The notes: generated by a model from the sequence alone, not told the origin. DNA of 25,207 bases from an uncultured Chloracidobacterium sp. (GCA_937941715.1 CALDGX010000240.1:1-25207), one strand, 5' to 3'. Shown: positions 1-7,573, counted from the stretch's first letter. Numbers and translations are program-made.

Positions 1-1
1 C

Positions 2-1408
2 GCGATCGGAAAGGCCGTGGGCGAGGAGTTGGTCTCACACGACACCATCATTGAGCAACTGACCGGAAATGACTTTCTGCGCCGAAAGATCCGCGGAGTT
101 GTGGATTCATACACCTCCGACCTACTGTCGCAAAATTACCCGTCGATAATTGAAACACTGCCCAAAAACGTTCGAGAGCCGATCCTTGACGCGATATCAG
201 GGTTGCAATTGAGGTTGTCGGAGCACATCACCGCGATCCTAAAGAGCGACGAGTCGACTGCGGCGATAAGTTCGTTCGTTACCCGGCGGGTCGATGATGT
301 TTTGGGTAAAAGGGTCTCAGAGGTGATCGACGACGAGACTTTCGAGAAGATCACATCGTTTCTGGATGCCCGCGTCCGTGCAGCCGTCGCGGCGCGAACG
401 TTCGAAGACAAGATACGCGAATTCATCAACCGCCGGATCGATGATCTTGCCGGTTCCGAAACGCCGCTGGGCGATCTGTTCACTGATGACGCTGTCGCCC
501 TGCTGAAAGAAAAAGCCAACGAACAGGTCGAGCCGGCCATTCGCCAGCTAACAGAGCTTGCCGCCTCGGAGCGGACGCGTAACCAGATCGGGGCCCTGAT
601 CAAGAAAGAGGTCCACGGATACTACGAGAACCTTCCCTTTTACAAAAAGATATTTGTATCCCGCGAGAATCTATTGCAGGAAGTCGACAACCTTGTCAAT
701 GAGAGCCTGCCGCGGCGGATCGAAGAAACGCTCCGGGGCGAGTTCTTTGCCGACGAGGCCCGCAATTTTATAGGCTCCAGCATAGACAACGCACTTTCCA
801 AACCATTGCCGGTCGCTATTGGTACCATTGCCCCCGAGCAGTTGTTCAGGCTTAAGGAACAGGTCGCCGGTTCCGTCCTCGGCCTCATCCGCGGTGAAGA
901 AATGATCGGCGGCATCACGTCCTACATCAGCGAGGCCCTCGACGGTCTGCGGCCGCACAGTATAGATTCCATTCTCCGGGCGATACATCCCGAGGCTGAA
1001 GAAAAGCTCAAGACGATGCTCTCGCGGGGCCTCCTTGATATCCTTGCCCGAGAGGAGACCGCAAATATCATTAACGAGATGCTTGCCGGTCAGATCGACA
1101 AGCTACTTTCGCAGCCGATCGGCCGGATAGGCGACCACATCGGCGAACAGAAAGTGCGAGACGCCAGCGCTTCGCTGACCGACGCGATCATTTCGGCGGT
1201 GCATGCCAAACTGCCTGAGGCCGTGGCAGAGTTTGATGTCGGCGGTGTGGTACGCGAAAAGATCCGCAATTATCCGGTTGAAAAACTCGAGTCTCTTGTA
1301 ATGTCGGTTGCCAAAGAACATCTGAGAACGATCGAGCTTTTTGGAGCGTTGTTCGGATTTCTGATCGGGTTGGCCCAGGCGGTACAATTCTACTTTTTTG
1401 CCAGGTGA
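2..1408 (+). CDS. DUF445-type membrane-anchored protein, 5' end missing
   Basis: The reading frame is open from the first bases, so the gene starts before the window; the GTG at 17 is only the first start-like codon inside it, and the residues before it (AIGKA) fit the family's 'IGK-VGEELL' pattern. What is visible (about 468 residues) is a chain of amphipathic helical repeats of the type 'R-IDDL...L-D...L', ending in a conserved tail 'VAKEHLRTIELFGALFGFLIG' split around residues 436-456 and a hydrophobic segment. This tail is typical of DUF445 (YheB-like) proteins, whose N-terminal membrane segments would lie off the left edge. Function in the family is not established; a membrane or envelope location is likely. 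The stop overlaps a possible GTG of the next gene (GTGA at 1405), so the two may be co-transcribed. The family call rests on recognised pattern, not alignment. Confidence 0.75.
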   Translation, partial: AIGKAVGEELVSHDTIIEQLTGNDFLRRKIRGVVDSYTSDLLSQNYPSIIETLPKNVREPILDAISGLQLRLSEHITAILKSDESTAAISSFVTRRVDDVLGKRVSEVIDDETFEKITSFLDARVRAAVAARTFEDKIREFINRRIDDLAGSETPLGDLFTDDAVALLKEKANEQVEPAIRQLTELAASERTRNQIGALIKKEVHGYYENLPFYKKIFVSRENLLQEVDNLVNESLPRRIEETLRGEFFADEARNFIGSSIDNALSKPLPVAIGTIAPEQLFRLKEQVAGSVLGLIRGEEMIGGITSYISEALDGLRPHSIDSILRAIHPEAEEKLKTMLSRGLLDILAREETANIINEMLAGQIDKLLSQPIGRIGDHIGEQKVRDASASLTDAIISAVHAKLPEAVAEFDVGGVVREKIRNYPVEKLESLVMSVAKEHLRTIELFGALFGFLIGLAQAVQFYFFAR

Positions 1409-1434
1409 CGGCGTCATTGATCACGACCAAACAG

Positions 1435-1914
1435 ATGAAACAGATACTCAACTTGATACTCCTGACAGCTATTCTGCTCGTGGCCGGCATTGCCGCCGCA
1501 GCCCAAACCGCCCCTGCCGCCGGCGAGTTGACCGACCTGCTGAAGTACTTTCTTGCGGGGGCCGGACGCAACGATGCCGCGGTCCACGATCGTTTCTGGG
1601 CCGACGATCTGATCTATACGCGCTCGGCCGGCGTGCGAATTGACAAGGTCGAGTTGATGAAAGGCGTTCGATCGGCTCCGTCCCCAAACCCGGGAGACCC
1701 TGTCACCGTCTACTCGGCAGACGAGATACAGATCCGTCAATTTGGCAAGGCCGCCGTCGTGGCATTCAAGCTGATCGGGACTACAACCCGGGCGGACGGC
1801 ACCAAGTCGGTAACAAACCACTACAATACCGGAACTTTTGTAAAGCGTAATGGGAAATGGAAGGCCGTCGCCTGGCAGGCGACCACCATCCCCAAACCGG
1901 TCGCCGAAAAATAA
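1435..1914 (+). CDS. secreted SnoaL/NTF2-like (DUF4440-type) protein
   Basis: About 159 residues. The N-terminus MKQILNLILLTAILLVAG is a clear signal peptide, with likely cleavage after the AAAAQ region. The mature part reads like a cone-shaped NTF2/SnoaL fold: a first helix 'ELTDLLKYFLAGAGRNDAAV', then 'FWADDLIYTRSAGVRIDKVE', a strand with 'VVAFKLIGT', and the C-terminal 'GTFVKRNGKWKAVAWQAT', which is characteristic of DUF4440-like proteins. Such proteins bind small molecules or act as accessory domains, and no substrate can be inferred. The start is chosen at the ATG because it places the signal peptide at the N-terminus. An in-frame GTG at 1405, overlapping the previous stop, would add ten residues and is the alternative. 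Neither has a strong Shine-Dalgarno sequence. Confidence 0.7.
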   Translation: MKQILNLILLTAILLVAGIAAAAQTAPAAGELTDLLKYFLAGAGRNDAAVHDRFWADDLIYTRSAGVRIDKVELMKGVRSAPSPNPGDPVTVYSADEIQIRQFGKAAVVAFKLIGTTTRADGTKSVTNHYNTGTFVKRNGKWKAVAWQATTIPKPVAEK

Positions 1915-2028
1915 AGCGCCGAACGACTTGTCACCGCTTTCAGAGTTTTTGCGAACATTTGCCTGACCGTTGCGTAAAGGTATTTCAGGCCGCGTCACTT
2001 CGACGGCGGCTTCGACACTAAACCCTTT

Positions 2029-2715
2029 ATGCTCGAAGTGAGAAACCTTTCAAAAACATATTCCGGCGACGGACAGGACTTTCGGGCTCTGTCAGACGTC
2101 GACCTTAAGATCGGGAACGGAGAGTGCGTCGCGATCGTCGGAAAGTCGGGCAGCGGCAAATCAACGCTGATGCATGTGCTCGCGTGCCTCGACGAGCCGA
2201 CCGAAGGCAGCGTCATGGTCGACGGCAGTGACATTTCACTGCTTTCGGAAAGGGCAAAGAACACGCTGCGAAACGAAAAATTCGGGTTCGTATTTCAACA
2301 GTTTTTCCTCAATGGCCGCGACACCGTATTTGAAAACGTGGCACTTCCGCTGCGCATTCGCGGCGCAGACATGGCTGAACTAAGATCCGGAGCAAATACC
2401 GCTCTCGGTGCCGTTGGCCTGAGTGACAAGATCAATAAAAAAGCCAAGGACCTCTCCGGCGGCGAAAAGCAACGAGTTTGTATTGCCCGGGCGTTGGTGG
2501 GCTCTCCGCATGTCATCTTTGCCGACGAACCAACCGGTAATCTCGACTCGATCAACGGCTCGATAGTCGAAGATCTCCTTTTCGATCTCAACCGCGATCA
2601 GGGCATTACGGTCGTTATTGTCACCCACGACGACGACCTTGCGGAACGTTGTCAGAGGATAATCGAAATGAAAGACGGCCGGATAGTTTCGGAAAGGCGA
2701 GGTAAAAACATATGA
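2029..2715 (+). CDS. ABC transporter ATP-binding protein, MacB/LolD class
   Basis: 228 residues, the usual size for a stand-alone ABC nucleotide-binding subunit. All motifs are present: Walker A GKSGSGKST (residues 38-46), Q-loop glutamine near 90, signature LSGGE (142-146), Walker B VIFADEPTGNLDS (from 162) and the H-loop histidine at 200. The 'ADEPTGNLDS' form and the order of motifs match the MacB/LolD/FtsE group, which works with FtsX-fold permeases in mechanotransmission or lipoprotein release rather than classical transport. The stop codon overlaps the ATG of the downstream permease (ATGA at 2712), so the pair is translationally coupled. No clear Shine-Dalgarno precedes the ATG; instead a GC-rich hairpin (1989-2010) lies 18 nt upstream. 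Substrate unknown. Confidence 0.92.
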   Translation: MLEVRNLSKTYSGDGQDFRALSDVDLKIGNGECVAIVGKSGSGKSTLMHVLACLDEPTEGSVMVDGSDISLLSERAKNTLRNEKFGFVFQQFFLNGRDTVFENVALPLRIRGADMAELRSGANTALGAVGLSDKINKKAKDLSGGEKQRVCIARALVGSPHVIFADEPTGNLDSINGSIVEDLLFDLNRDQGITVVIVTHDDDLAERCQRIIEMKDGRIVSERRGKNI

Positions 2716-3989
2716 GACTCTGGGACCTTATCCGATTAGCCAACCGAAATCTGTTTCGTAACAAACTCAGGACCTCTCTGACCGTGGCGGCCATTTTCGT
2801 TGGTTCGTTTACCCTCACGATGACCAACGGACTTGGCGACGGGATGCGTAAATACGTTGAGAGCCAGGTGAAAAATATCGAAAGCGACCGTGTGATAATG
2901 GTACGCCGCAAGATCGAAAAGCCGGCCGGCGGCCCCAAGGCCGGAGCTCCGGAAGAATACAAGGAAATGGCCACGGATGACGAGGGCGAGTCGTTTGACC
3001 CAAATACATTTCTGTTGACGGTCCCGCAAATGGACGCCGCGATCCGCGATCTGGACGGAGTAAAAAGTATCACGCCGAGATATCAGATAAAGGGCGAATA
3101 CATCACGCTCGACGGACAAAAGAAATACAAACTTGAGCTCGGCGTCCTCTCCGAAGGTATTACCCAAAAGACCGAAGCGGGGCGGTCGATCAACGGTCCG
3201 GATCAGATCGTTATCCCGCTCGGCCTCGCACGCGAATTGGCACCGAACGTCGAAAGCCTGATCGGCAAAAAGGTGACCGTTGCCTACAAGTCTCCCGACG
3301 GTTCGTTCAGATCACTGCCGCTTGAATTGGTCGGGGTCGCGACCAAGGGCTTTATGACAAATTACAACTCATTTGTCGATGCGGGTACCGCCCGCAAGAT
3401 TCACCAGGATCAGCGGTCCGGCGATGGCATTGACAAATTTGCAGGATTTACGATCCAGATGGCAAGCAATGACGACGGAAAGATCGCCGCGGTCAAGCGT
3501 GCTCTCGACGCAAAAGGCTTTGAGGCCGACACCATCGCTGATACTCAAAAACGCACCTACGACGCGATCGGGATCTTTAAGATCGGTATGAGCCTTTTTG
3601 CGCTTATCGCCCTGCTCGCGGCGTCGTTCGGCATCATCAATACGCTCGTCATCGCCGTGCTGGAACGCACAAAGGAGATCGGCCTTCAAAAGGCTCTCGG
3701 GATGAGCCGCGGAAGGATATTTGCCATATTTTCACTCGAATCGGTGCTGATCGGATTTTGGGGGGCACTGCTCGGCACCATCGGCGGCGTTATTGTCGGC
3801 CTCACGGCAAACAGGGTCCTGATCGCCGCGTACGCCGAGTCCTTTGAGGGATTTAACCTTTTTGCGTTCACGCTGCCGTCAATGTTGTCAGTATTTGCTT
3901 TGGTGTCAGCGGTCGCATTCTTTGCCGGCGTAATGCCCGCGTTCAGAGCGAGCAGGCTCAACCCGATCGAGTCTCTCCGCTATGAATGA
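2712..3989 (+). CDS. MacB-like ABC transporter permease (FtsX fold)
   Basis: 425 residues. One membrane segment at about 18-40 is followed by a long extracytoplasmic domain (about 41-285, MacB_PCD type). Three C-terminal membrane segments follow (about 292-316, 337-366, 387-410), the standard four-helix MacB/LolC/FtsX topology. The coupling-helix region 'ERTKEIGLQKALG' just after the second helix and the ending 'ASRLNPIESLRYE' are hallmarks of this family. It pairs with the ATPase encoded immediately upstream. The family drives efflux of peptides or macrolides or extraction of lipoproteins. No TolC or MacA-type partner is encoded in the window, so its substrate cannot be named. The periplasmic part carries a Lys/Pro/Gly-rich loop near residues 70-85. 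Confidence 0.9.
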   Translation: MRLWDLIRLANRNLFRNKLRTSLTVAAIFVGSFTLTMTNGLGDGMRKYVESQVKNIESDRVIMVRRKIEKPAGGPKAGAPEEYKEMATDDEGESFDPNTFLLTVPQMDAAIRDLDGVKSITPRYQIKGEYITLDGQKKYKLELGVLSEGITQKTEAGRSINGPDQIVIPLGLARELAPNVESLIGKKVTVAYKSPDGSFRSLPLELVGVATKGFMTNYNSFVDAGTARKIHQDQRSGDGIDKFAGFTIQMASNDDGKIAAVKRALDAKGFEADTIADTQKRTYDAIGIFKIGMSLFALIALLAASFGIINTLVIAVLERTKEIGLQKALGMSRGRIFAIFSLESVLIGFWGALLGTIGGVIVGLTANRVLIAAYAESFEGFNLFAFTLPSMLSVFALVSAVAFFAGVMPAFRASRLNPIESLRYE

Positions 3990-4052
3990 AACTTTTTGCG
4001 AACTTTGTTGGCATCAAAACCGTTCAAAGGTCTAGCTTATCGATCATTACTT

Positions 4053-4057
4053 GGAGG
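4053..4057 (+). promoter_or_regulatory. Shine-Dalgarno GGAGG that fixes the GIN-domain gene start
   Basis: GGAGG lies 11 nt before the ATG at 4069. It overlaps an in-frame TTG at 4051 that would otherwise extend the protein by six residues, so the ATG at 4069 is the supported start. Confidence 0.7.
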
Positions 4058-4068
4058 CAATAATAATA

Positions 4069-4770
4069 ATGAAACGCTTTGGGTTTATATTTTTCGCGGT
4101 GGCACTCGTGATCGGCCTCGCGGCATCAAATTTCTTCTCTTTTGGGCAGGTCGGCGCAAAGGTAGTCAATTTCTCGATGGATTTCGGCTCGATCACCGGA
4201 AATGGCAATGTCGTTACCGAGGTCCGCAACGTGAACGGTTTCGACGGTGTTGATGTCGGCGGCATCTTTCAGGTTGATATCGTGACCGGCAAGGACTTTA
4301 ACGTCCAGGTTGACGCCGACGAAAACCTCATCAACCATATCGTGACGGAGGTTCGCGACGGCAAACTTTATATTGAGGTCGATCACAAGATCAGATCCAA
4401 GAAGGGGCTGAAAGTGAGGATCACGGCACCGGCTATCAACACCGTCGATACATCCGGTGTCGCTGTGGTCTCGCTGAGCGGTGTCAAAAGCGACGCGTTG
4501 CATATCAGATCGAGCGGGGCGTCGAAAGTGTCTGTTTCCGGCGAGAGTGCCGAACTGAATGTCGACATCAGCGGTGCGACAAAGGTCCTTGCAGAAGGCC
4601 TCAGCGTAACAAATGCCAAGATCGAGGCGAGCGGAGCCAGTTTTGCGGCGGTAAATGTAGCCGGCGAATTGAATTCGGACCTCTCCGGCGCAAGCCGTGT
4701 CGAGTACAAAGGCAATCCGGGATCGATCGTTACCAAAAAGTCCGGTGCCAGCAGCGTTAACGCCAAATAA
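4069..4770 (+). CDS. secreted GIN-domain (DUF2807) protein
   Basis: 233 residues with a signal peptide (MKRFGFIFFAVALVIGLAAS, residues 1-20). The rest is a right-handed, parallel beta-type repeat: 'VRNVNGFDGVDVGGIFQVDI', then a series of strands with the periodic 'SGA/SGV' turns ('DTSGVAVVSLSGV', 'RSSGASKVSVSGE', 'DISGATKVLAEG', 'EASGASFAAVNVAG', 'LSGASRVEYKG', 'KSGASSVNAK'). This is the DUF2807 'head GIN' pattern seen in many secreted or surface proteins of Bacteroidota and Acidobacteriota. It is probably exported to the periplasm or outer surface; the biochemical role is unknown. It sits 79 nt after the ABC permease and may share its transcript, and a hairpin terminator follows at 4796. Confidence 0.85.
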   Translation: MKRFGFIFFAVALVIGLAASNFFSFGQVGAKVVNFSMDFGSITGNGNVVTEVRNVNGFDGVDVGGIFQVDIVTGKDFNVQVDADENLINHIVTEVRDGKLYIEVDHKIRSKKGLKVRITAPAINTVDTSGVAVVSLSGVKSDALHIRSSGASKVSVSGESAELNVDISGATKVLAEGLSVTNAKIEASGASFAAVNVAGELNSDLSGASRVEYKGNPGSIVTKKSGASSVNAK

Positions 4771-4795
4771 TCGAAACAGCGTTGTTAACCTCGAT

Positions 4796-4825
4796 AGGCT
4801 GCTCGTCACTGGGCAGCCTTTACTT
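4796..4825 (+). terminator. hairpin terminator after the GIN-domain gene
   Basis: AGGCTGC (4796-4802) and GCAGCCT (4813-4819) form a perfect 7-bp stem with a 10-nt loop, followed by the T-rich TTACTTATGTTT. It lies 26 nt after the stop and just before the end of the convergent nuclease-inhibitor gene, so it could separate both units. Confidence 0.6.
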
Positions 4826-5261
4826 ATGTTTCTACCGCACTCATTCTGATCCCGGTCACCCTGCCGCTTTTGTCATGGCCGGCCAGGATGATCTCGATCC
4901 TGACGGTGCCGACACGGAACACCTTGATCCCGGTAAGGCGGGTCAGCAATATTTGGCGCAGCTTTGAGAATCGATCTGCCCGTGCCACCTCACGCGGGCC
5001 GAACCATTCCTTTTGCTCGGTCAGTTTCTGAAAGAAAGCCGACTCTTCAACGACCTCCACACTGGTTGACGGATCAGCCTTGCAGAGGCGGATGATGCTG
5101 TCTCGATCTATGCTTTGAATTTCGATTGAGGCAAAAGGGACGATCGCCGAGTCGGTCTCACTGACAAATACCAGTCCGTCACATGCTCTTTCCAACTCAT
5201 TGATCACGATGTCAGTTTCATCCCTCGATCCGGGTGAAATTTTTTCATTTTTTTTTGTCAT
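4824..5261 (-). CDS. nuiA: NuiA-family nuclease inhibitor
   Basis: 145 residues from the ATG at 5261; an upstream in-frame start at 5324 would add a low-complexity leader and is less likely. The segment 'ELERACDGLVFVSETDS' and the C-terminal 'KVFRVGTVRIEIILAGHD...VTGIRMSAVET' follow the whole length of the cyanobacterial NuiA pattern (...DGLLFMSES...; ...QVYRLGEVELDVYVIGE...GISTKVVET). NuiA inhibits the non-specific DNA/RNA endonuclease NucA. From memory of the complex, Glu24 and the C-terminal Thr135 of NuiA reach the nuclease metal site; the matching Glu35 and terminal Thr145 are both kept here. No NucA-type nuclease is encoded in the window; the secreted nuclease at 13326 is of the unrelated S1/P1 family. 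The protein has no signal peptide, so it would act in the cytoplasm. It is transcribed away from dnaA. Confidence 0.8.
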   Translation of the reverse strand: MTKKNEKISPGSRDETDIVINELERACDGLVFVSETDSAIVPFASIEIQSIDRDSIIRLCKADPSTSVEVVEESAFFQKLTEQKEWFGPREVARADRFSKLRQILLTRLTGIKVFRVGTVRIEIILAGHDKSGRVTGIRMSAVET

Positions 5262-5697
5262 TTTTATTCCGTTTTCGACCCTAAAATGCCTGTGAAAGTT
5301 AACCCTGGACCGAACGAAAATCAACTCAAGTGTTTGTTAAAAAAGGGTGTTAAATCCGCGTTAAAACATCTCAAAAAACCTGTGGAATTCCGTTTGCGCT
5401 CACCTATTATTCGTGTTAGTCTGGTATCCGTTTTTCGCGTAATATTTCTCGTAAAGTGTTGAAAACAAAAGACTTGAAGCTTTACCTTAGAGTTTAAGCG
5501 CTTTTTCCACACACCTGTGGAAAACGTTGTGGAAAACTAAGTCTTATTTTACACGAAGCCGACAGTAAAAAGCTCGCAAAAAGAAAGGTTTTCTTGCCAT
5601 TTACAGCCTTCGCCCACTGCGTGACATTACTAAGCCGGCCGAACTGAGAATTGACCGAAAAACCGTTTACCTCTTAAGCACATTTTGGAGTATATCG
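5262..5697. other. non-coding region upstream of dnaA with DnaA-box cluster
   Basis: This 436-nt gap contains no credible gene. DnaA-box-like nonamers are TGTGGAATT (5381-5389), TTTTCCACA (5503-5511), TGTGGAAAA (5516-5524) and TGTGGAAAA (5528-5536); the last three lie within 34 nt, one pointing one way and two the other. The stretch around 5320-5500 is AT-rich. The region must also hold the promoters of dnaA and of the divergent nuiA gene; I see no clear consensus promoter. The cluster may serve dnaA autoregulation, part of a bipartite origin, or both. Confidence 0.6.
5503..5536. promoter_or_regulatory. three-box DnaA binding cluster upstream of dnaA
   Basis: One forward nonamer, TTTTCCACA, and two reverse nonamers, TGTGGAAAA, are packed 4 and 3 nt apart. 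Each differs from the TTATCCACA consensus at one position (A to T at the third base). The identical variation in all three suggests they are maintained as sites. Confidence 0.65.
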
Positions 5698-7089
5698 TTG
5701 GAACTGATTCTGGAAAAAACAACTGTTTGGGATGACATTCTCGGCCTGATCCGAGAACAACTCAACTCACAAATATTTGACACATGGTTCCTGCCAATAC
5801 GATTTGTCGGACTGGATGCCGACAACCGCGAACTTCAATTGTCCGCCGGCGATGCCACCATTGACTGGGTCGAGCAATTCTACTCGGGCCTTTTAGAAGA
5901 ATCGCTCAAGGAAGTGAACCTTCCCGGTTATAAGGTCACGTGGAAAACACCTGAACCGGTTAACCACGAAGACAGCGATGCGACCGCCGACGAACTTTAT
6001 TTCGAACCCAAGCCGCGGCCGGTCATTCACGGCGTGACAACGAACTTTCGCGAACTGGATCCGATAGATACATCGCTCAATCCAAAATATACCTTTGACA
6101 AGTTCGTTGTCGGGTCCGGCAATCAGTTTGCTCACGCGGCCGCTCTCGGGGCCGCCGAATCACCCGGGACGACCTACAATCCGCTGTTCATTTACGGCGG
6201 CGTTGGACTCGGCAAAACGCATTTGATGCATGCGATCGGCCACTCGATACGGCAGCGGAATCCGCGGTTGAGGGTCGCATACATTACGAGTGAAAAGTTC
6301 ATGAATGAACTTATCAACGCGATCCGCTTTGACAAGACACCGGCATTTCGCGATAAGTACCGGTCGATCGATGTTCTGCTCATGGACGATGTCCAGTTCA
6401 TGGCCGGCAAAGAGCGCACTCAGGAAGAGTTTTTTCACACATTCAATACGCTCCATAACAATCAGAAGCAGATCGTTATCTCGAGCGACTGCCCGCCGCG
6501 CGAGATCCCGACGCTTGAGGAGCGGCTGCACTCGAGATTCGAGTGGGGACTTATCGCCGACATTGAACCGCCTGACCTGGAGACCAAGGTTGCGATCCTC
6601 AAGCGCAAGGCTGACCTTGACGGATACCACCTGCCCGATGACATTGCGATCTTTATGGCCGGTAAGATCAAGAGCAATGTCCGCGAACTGGAGGGGTCGC
6701 TCGTGCGCCTTGTCGCTATCGCTTCGCTCAAGGGCCTGCCGCTGTCAAAAATGCTGGCTCAGGAGGCCCTCAAGAATATTATCGACAGCGAGCATCCGGC
6801 CGGCCTGACTATGGAACGCATCGCTCGCACCGTCGCGTCGCATTACCGTATGACGGTTGAGGAACTAAAGTCAAAAAGCAATTCTCGGGCTATCGCTGTG
6901 CCGCGGCAGGTGGCGATGTATCTTTGTAAGCGATTGACGAATCACAGCTTTCCCGAGATCGGGCGTGAGTTCGGCGGCAAGCATCACACGACCGTGATGC
7001 ACTCTGTTGAGAAGATCGAATCACTGACCCGTGACGATCGTGTTTTCCACAAGAACGTCAGCGAGTTAATTGACAGTCTTTGCAGCTAA
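5698..7089 (+). CDS. dnaA: chromosomal replication initiator DnaA
   Basis: 463 residues, normal length. Domain I (1-85) begins ELILEKTTVWDDILGLIREQ; a short linker (86-125) follows. The AAA+ domain has Walker A GGVGLGKT (167-174), Walker B LLMDD (to 231), the 'SSDCPP' sensor region near 262 and Arg280 in 'RLHSRF'. The C-terminal helix-turn-helix (about 370-463) carries the DnaA signature as KHHTTV (428-433), where many DnaA proteins have DHTTV. The start is TTG at 5698, with TTGGAG about 8 nt upstream; no closer ATG gives a full domain I. The protein binds DnaA boxes, melts the origin and recruits the helicase. Flanking box clusters suggest both autoregulation and origin function. Confidence 0.97.
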   Translation: MELILEKTTVWDDILGLIREQLNSQIFDTWFLPIRFVGLDADNRELQLSAGDATIDWVEQFYSGLLEESLKEVNLPGYKVTWKTPEPVNHEDSDATADELYFEPKPRPVIHGVTTNFRELDPIDTSLNPKYTFDKFVVGSGNQFAHAAALGAAESPGTTYNPLFIYGGVGLGKTHLMHAIGHSIRQRNPRLRVAYITSEKFMNELINAIRFDKTPAFRDKYRSIDVLLMDDVQFMAGKERTQEEFFHTFNTLHNNQKQIVISSDCPPREIPTLEERLHSRFEWGLIADIEPPDLETKVAILKRKADLDGYHLPDDIAIFMAGKIKSNVRELEGSLVRLVAIASLKGLPLSKMLAQEALKNIIDSEHPAGLTMERIARTVASHYRMTVEELKSKSNSRAIAVPRQVAMYLCKRLTNHSFPEIGREFGGKHHTTVMHSVEKIESLTRDDRVFHKNVSELIDSLCS

Positions 7090-7354
7090 TTAAAGGTTGT
7101 TTTGCAGTTTTGGCGGCGAAATTATTTCCACAGTACGTGGATCAAGTTGATCGCAGTAAGTACTTTCTTATCAGCTATTTGAGAAAAAGATTTCCACTTT
7201 TCCGAAATACCGGGCGACTGACGCCTGTGGAGATCAGTGGAAAACGGTCAGAGGCCAAGGTTATCCGCAGGCAGGCTGCTTTATCCACAAGTTTTCCACA
7301 CGGGCTGTGGACGGAAAAGTATCCATTTTTTAAGAGGTTACGACGCTATTGCAC

Positions 7355-7421
7355 ATATCCACAGGCCCTATTACTAGTACTAGATATAAATACAGTTTTC
7401 TATCTTGATAGTAATAGTTAA
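7355..7421 (+). other. predicted origin unwinding element: DnaA box, GC patch, DnaA-trios, AT-rich tract
   Basis: ATATCCACA (7355-7363, one mismatch to the DnaA box) is followed by GGCCC (7364-7368) and then the triplet run TTA-CTA-GTA-CTA (7371-7382). An AT-rich tract continues to 7421. This is the order described for bacterial basal unwinding systems, in which DnaA loads from a box onto one strand through repeated trios (3'-[G/A]AT-5' on the other strand). Three of the four triplets fit the consensus directly. Confidence 0.65.
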
Positions 7422-7448
7422 ATGGGGTCCGAGGATCCCAATAATGAA

Positions 7449-7478
7449 TTGGCGGCAGAAACGGTATTGACCTATAAT
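7449..7478 (+). promoter_or_regulatory. likely dnaN promoter
   Basis: TTGGCG (7449-7454) and a perfect TATAAT (7473-7478) are separated by 18 nt, about 95 nt before the dnaN ATG. This gives dnaN a promoter of its own, inside the origin region. The gene has a good ribosome binding site, AGGGAG at 7559-7564. Confidence 0.55.
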
Positions 7479-7573
7479 ATTTGAAACGACATCAAGAGAA
7501 CAACGGTTCGTCGCCATTCAATGGCAAAGGCGTAATTGGACGTTGATCTGACGAGTTTAGGGAGTCATCACAA

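Larger units (their letters stand above)
7090..7573. other. putative chromosomal origin oriC (dnaA-dnaN intergenic)
   Basis: This 484-nt gap has no credible gene. From left to right it holds many DnaA-box-like nonamers: ATTTCCACA (7124), TGTGGAGAT (7226), AGTGGAAAA (7236), TTATCCGCA (7261), a perfect TTATCCACA (7281-7289), TTTTCCACA (7292-7300) and ATATCCACA (7355-7363). The last box leads into a GC patch and an AT-rich stretch ending at 7421. A GC-rich inverted repeat (GGGGTC/GATCCC, 7424-7439) and the dnaN promoter follow. The position next to dnaA and dnaN and the box density make this the best origin candidate. I could not compute GC skew. Confidence 0.8.

Noticed and set aside
5321..5512. 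63-codon minus-strand open frame upstream of dnaA
   Set aside because: It lies across AT-rich origin-like DNA and DnaA boxes, with low-complexity translation and no start signal.
7080..7421. 113-codon open frame on the plus strand between dnaA and dnaN
   Set aside because: It overlaps the DnaA-box cluster and AT-rich tract, has no ribosome binding site, and its translation resembles no protein; it is the by-product of origin sequence.
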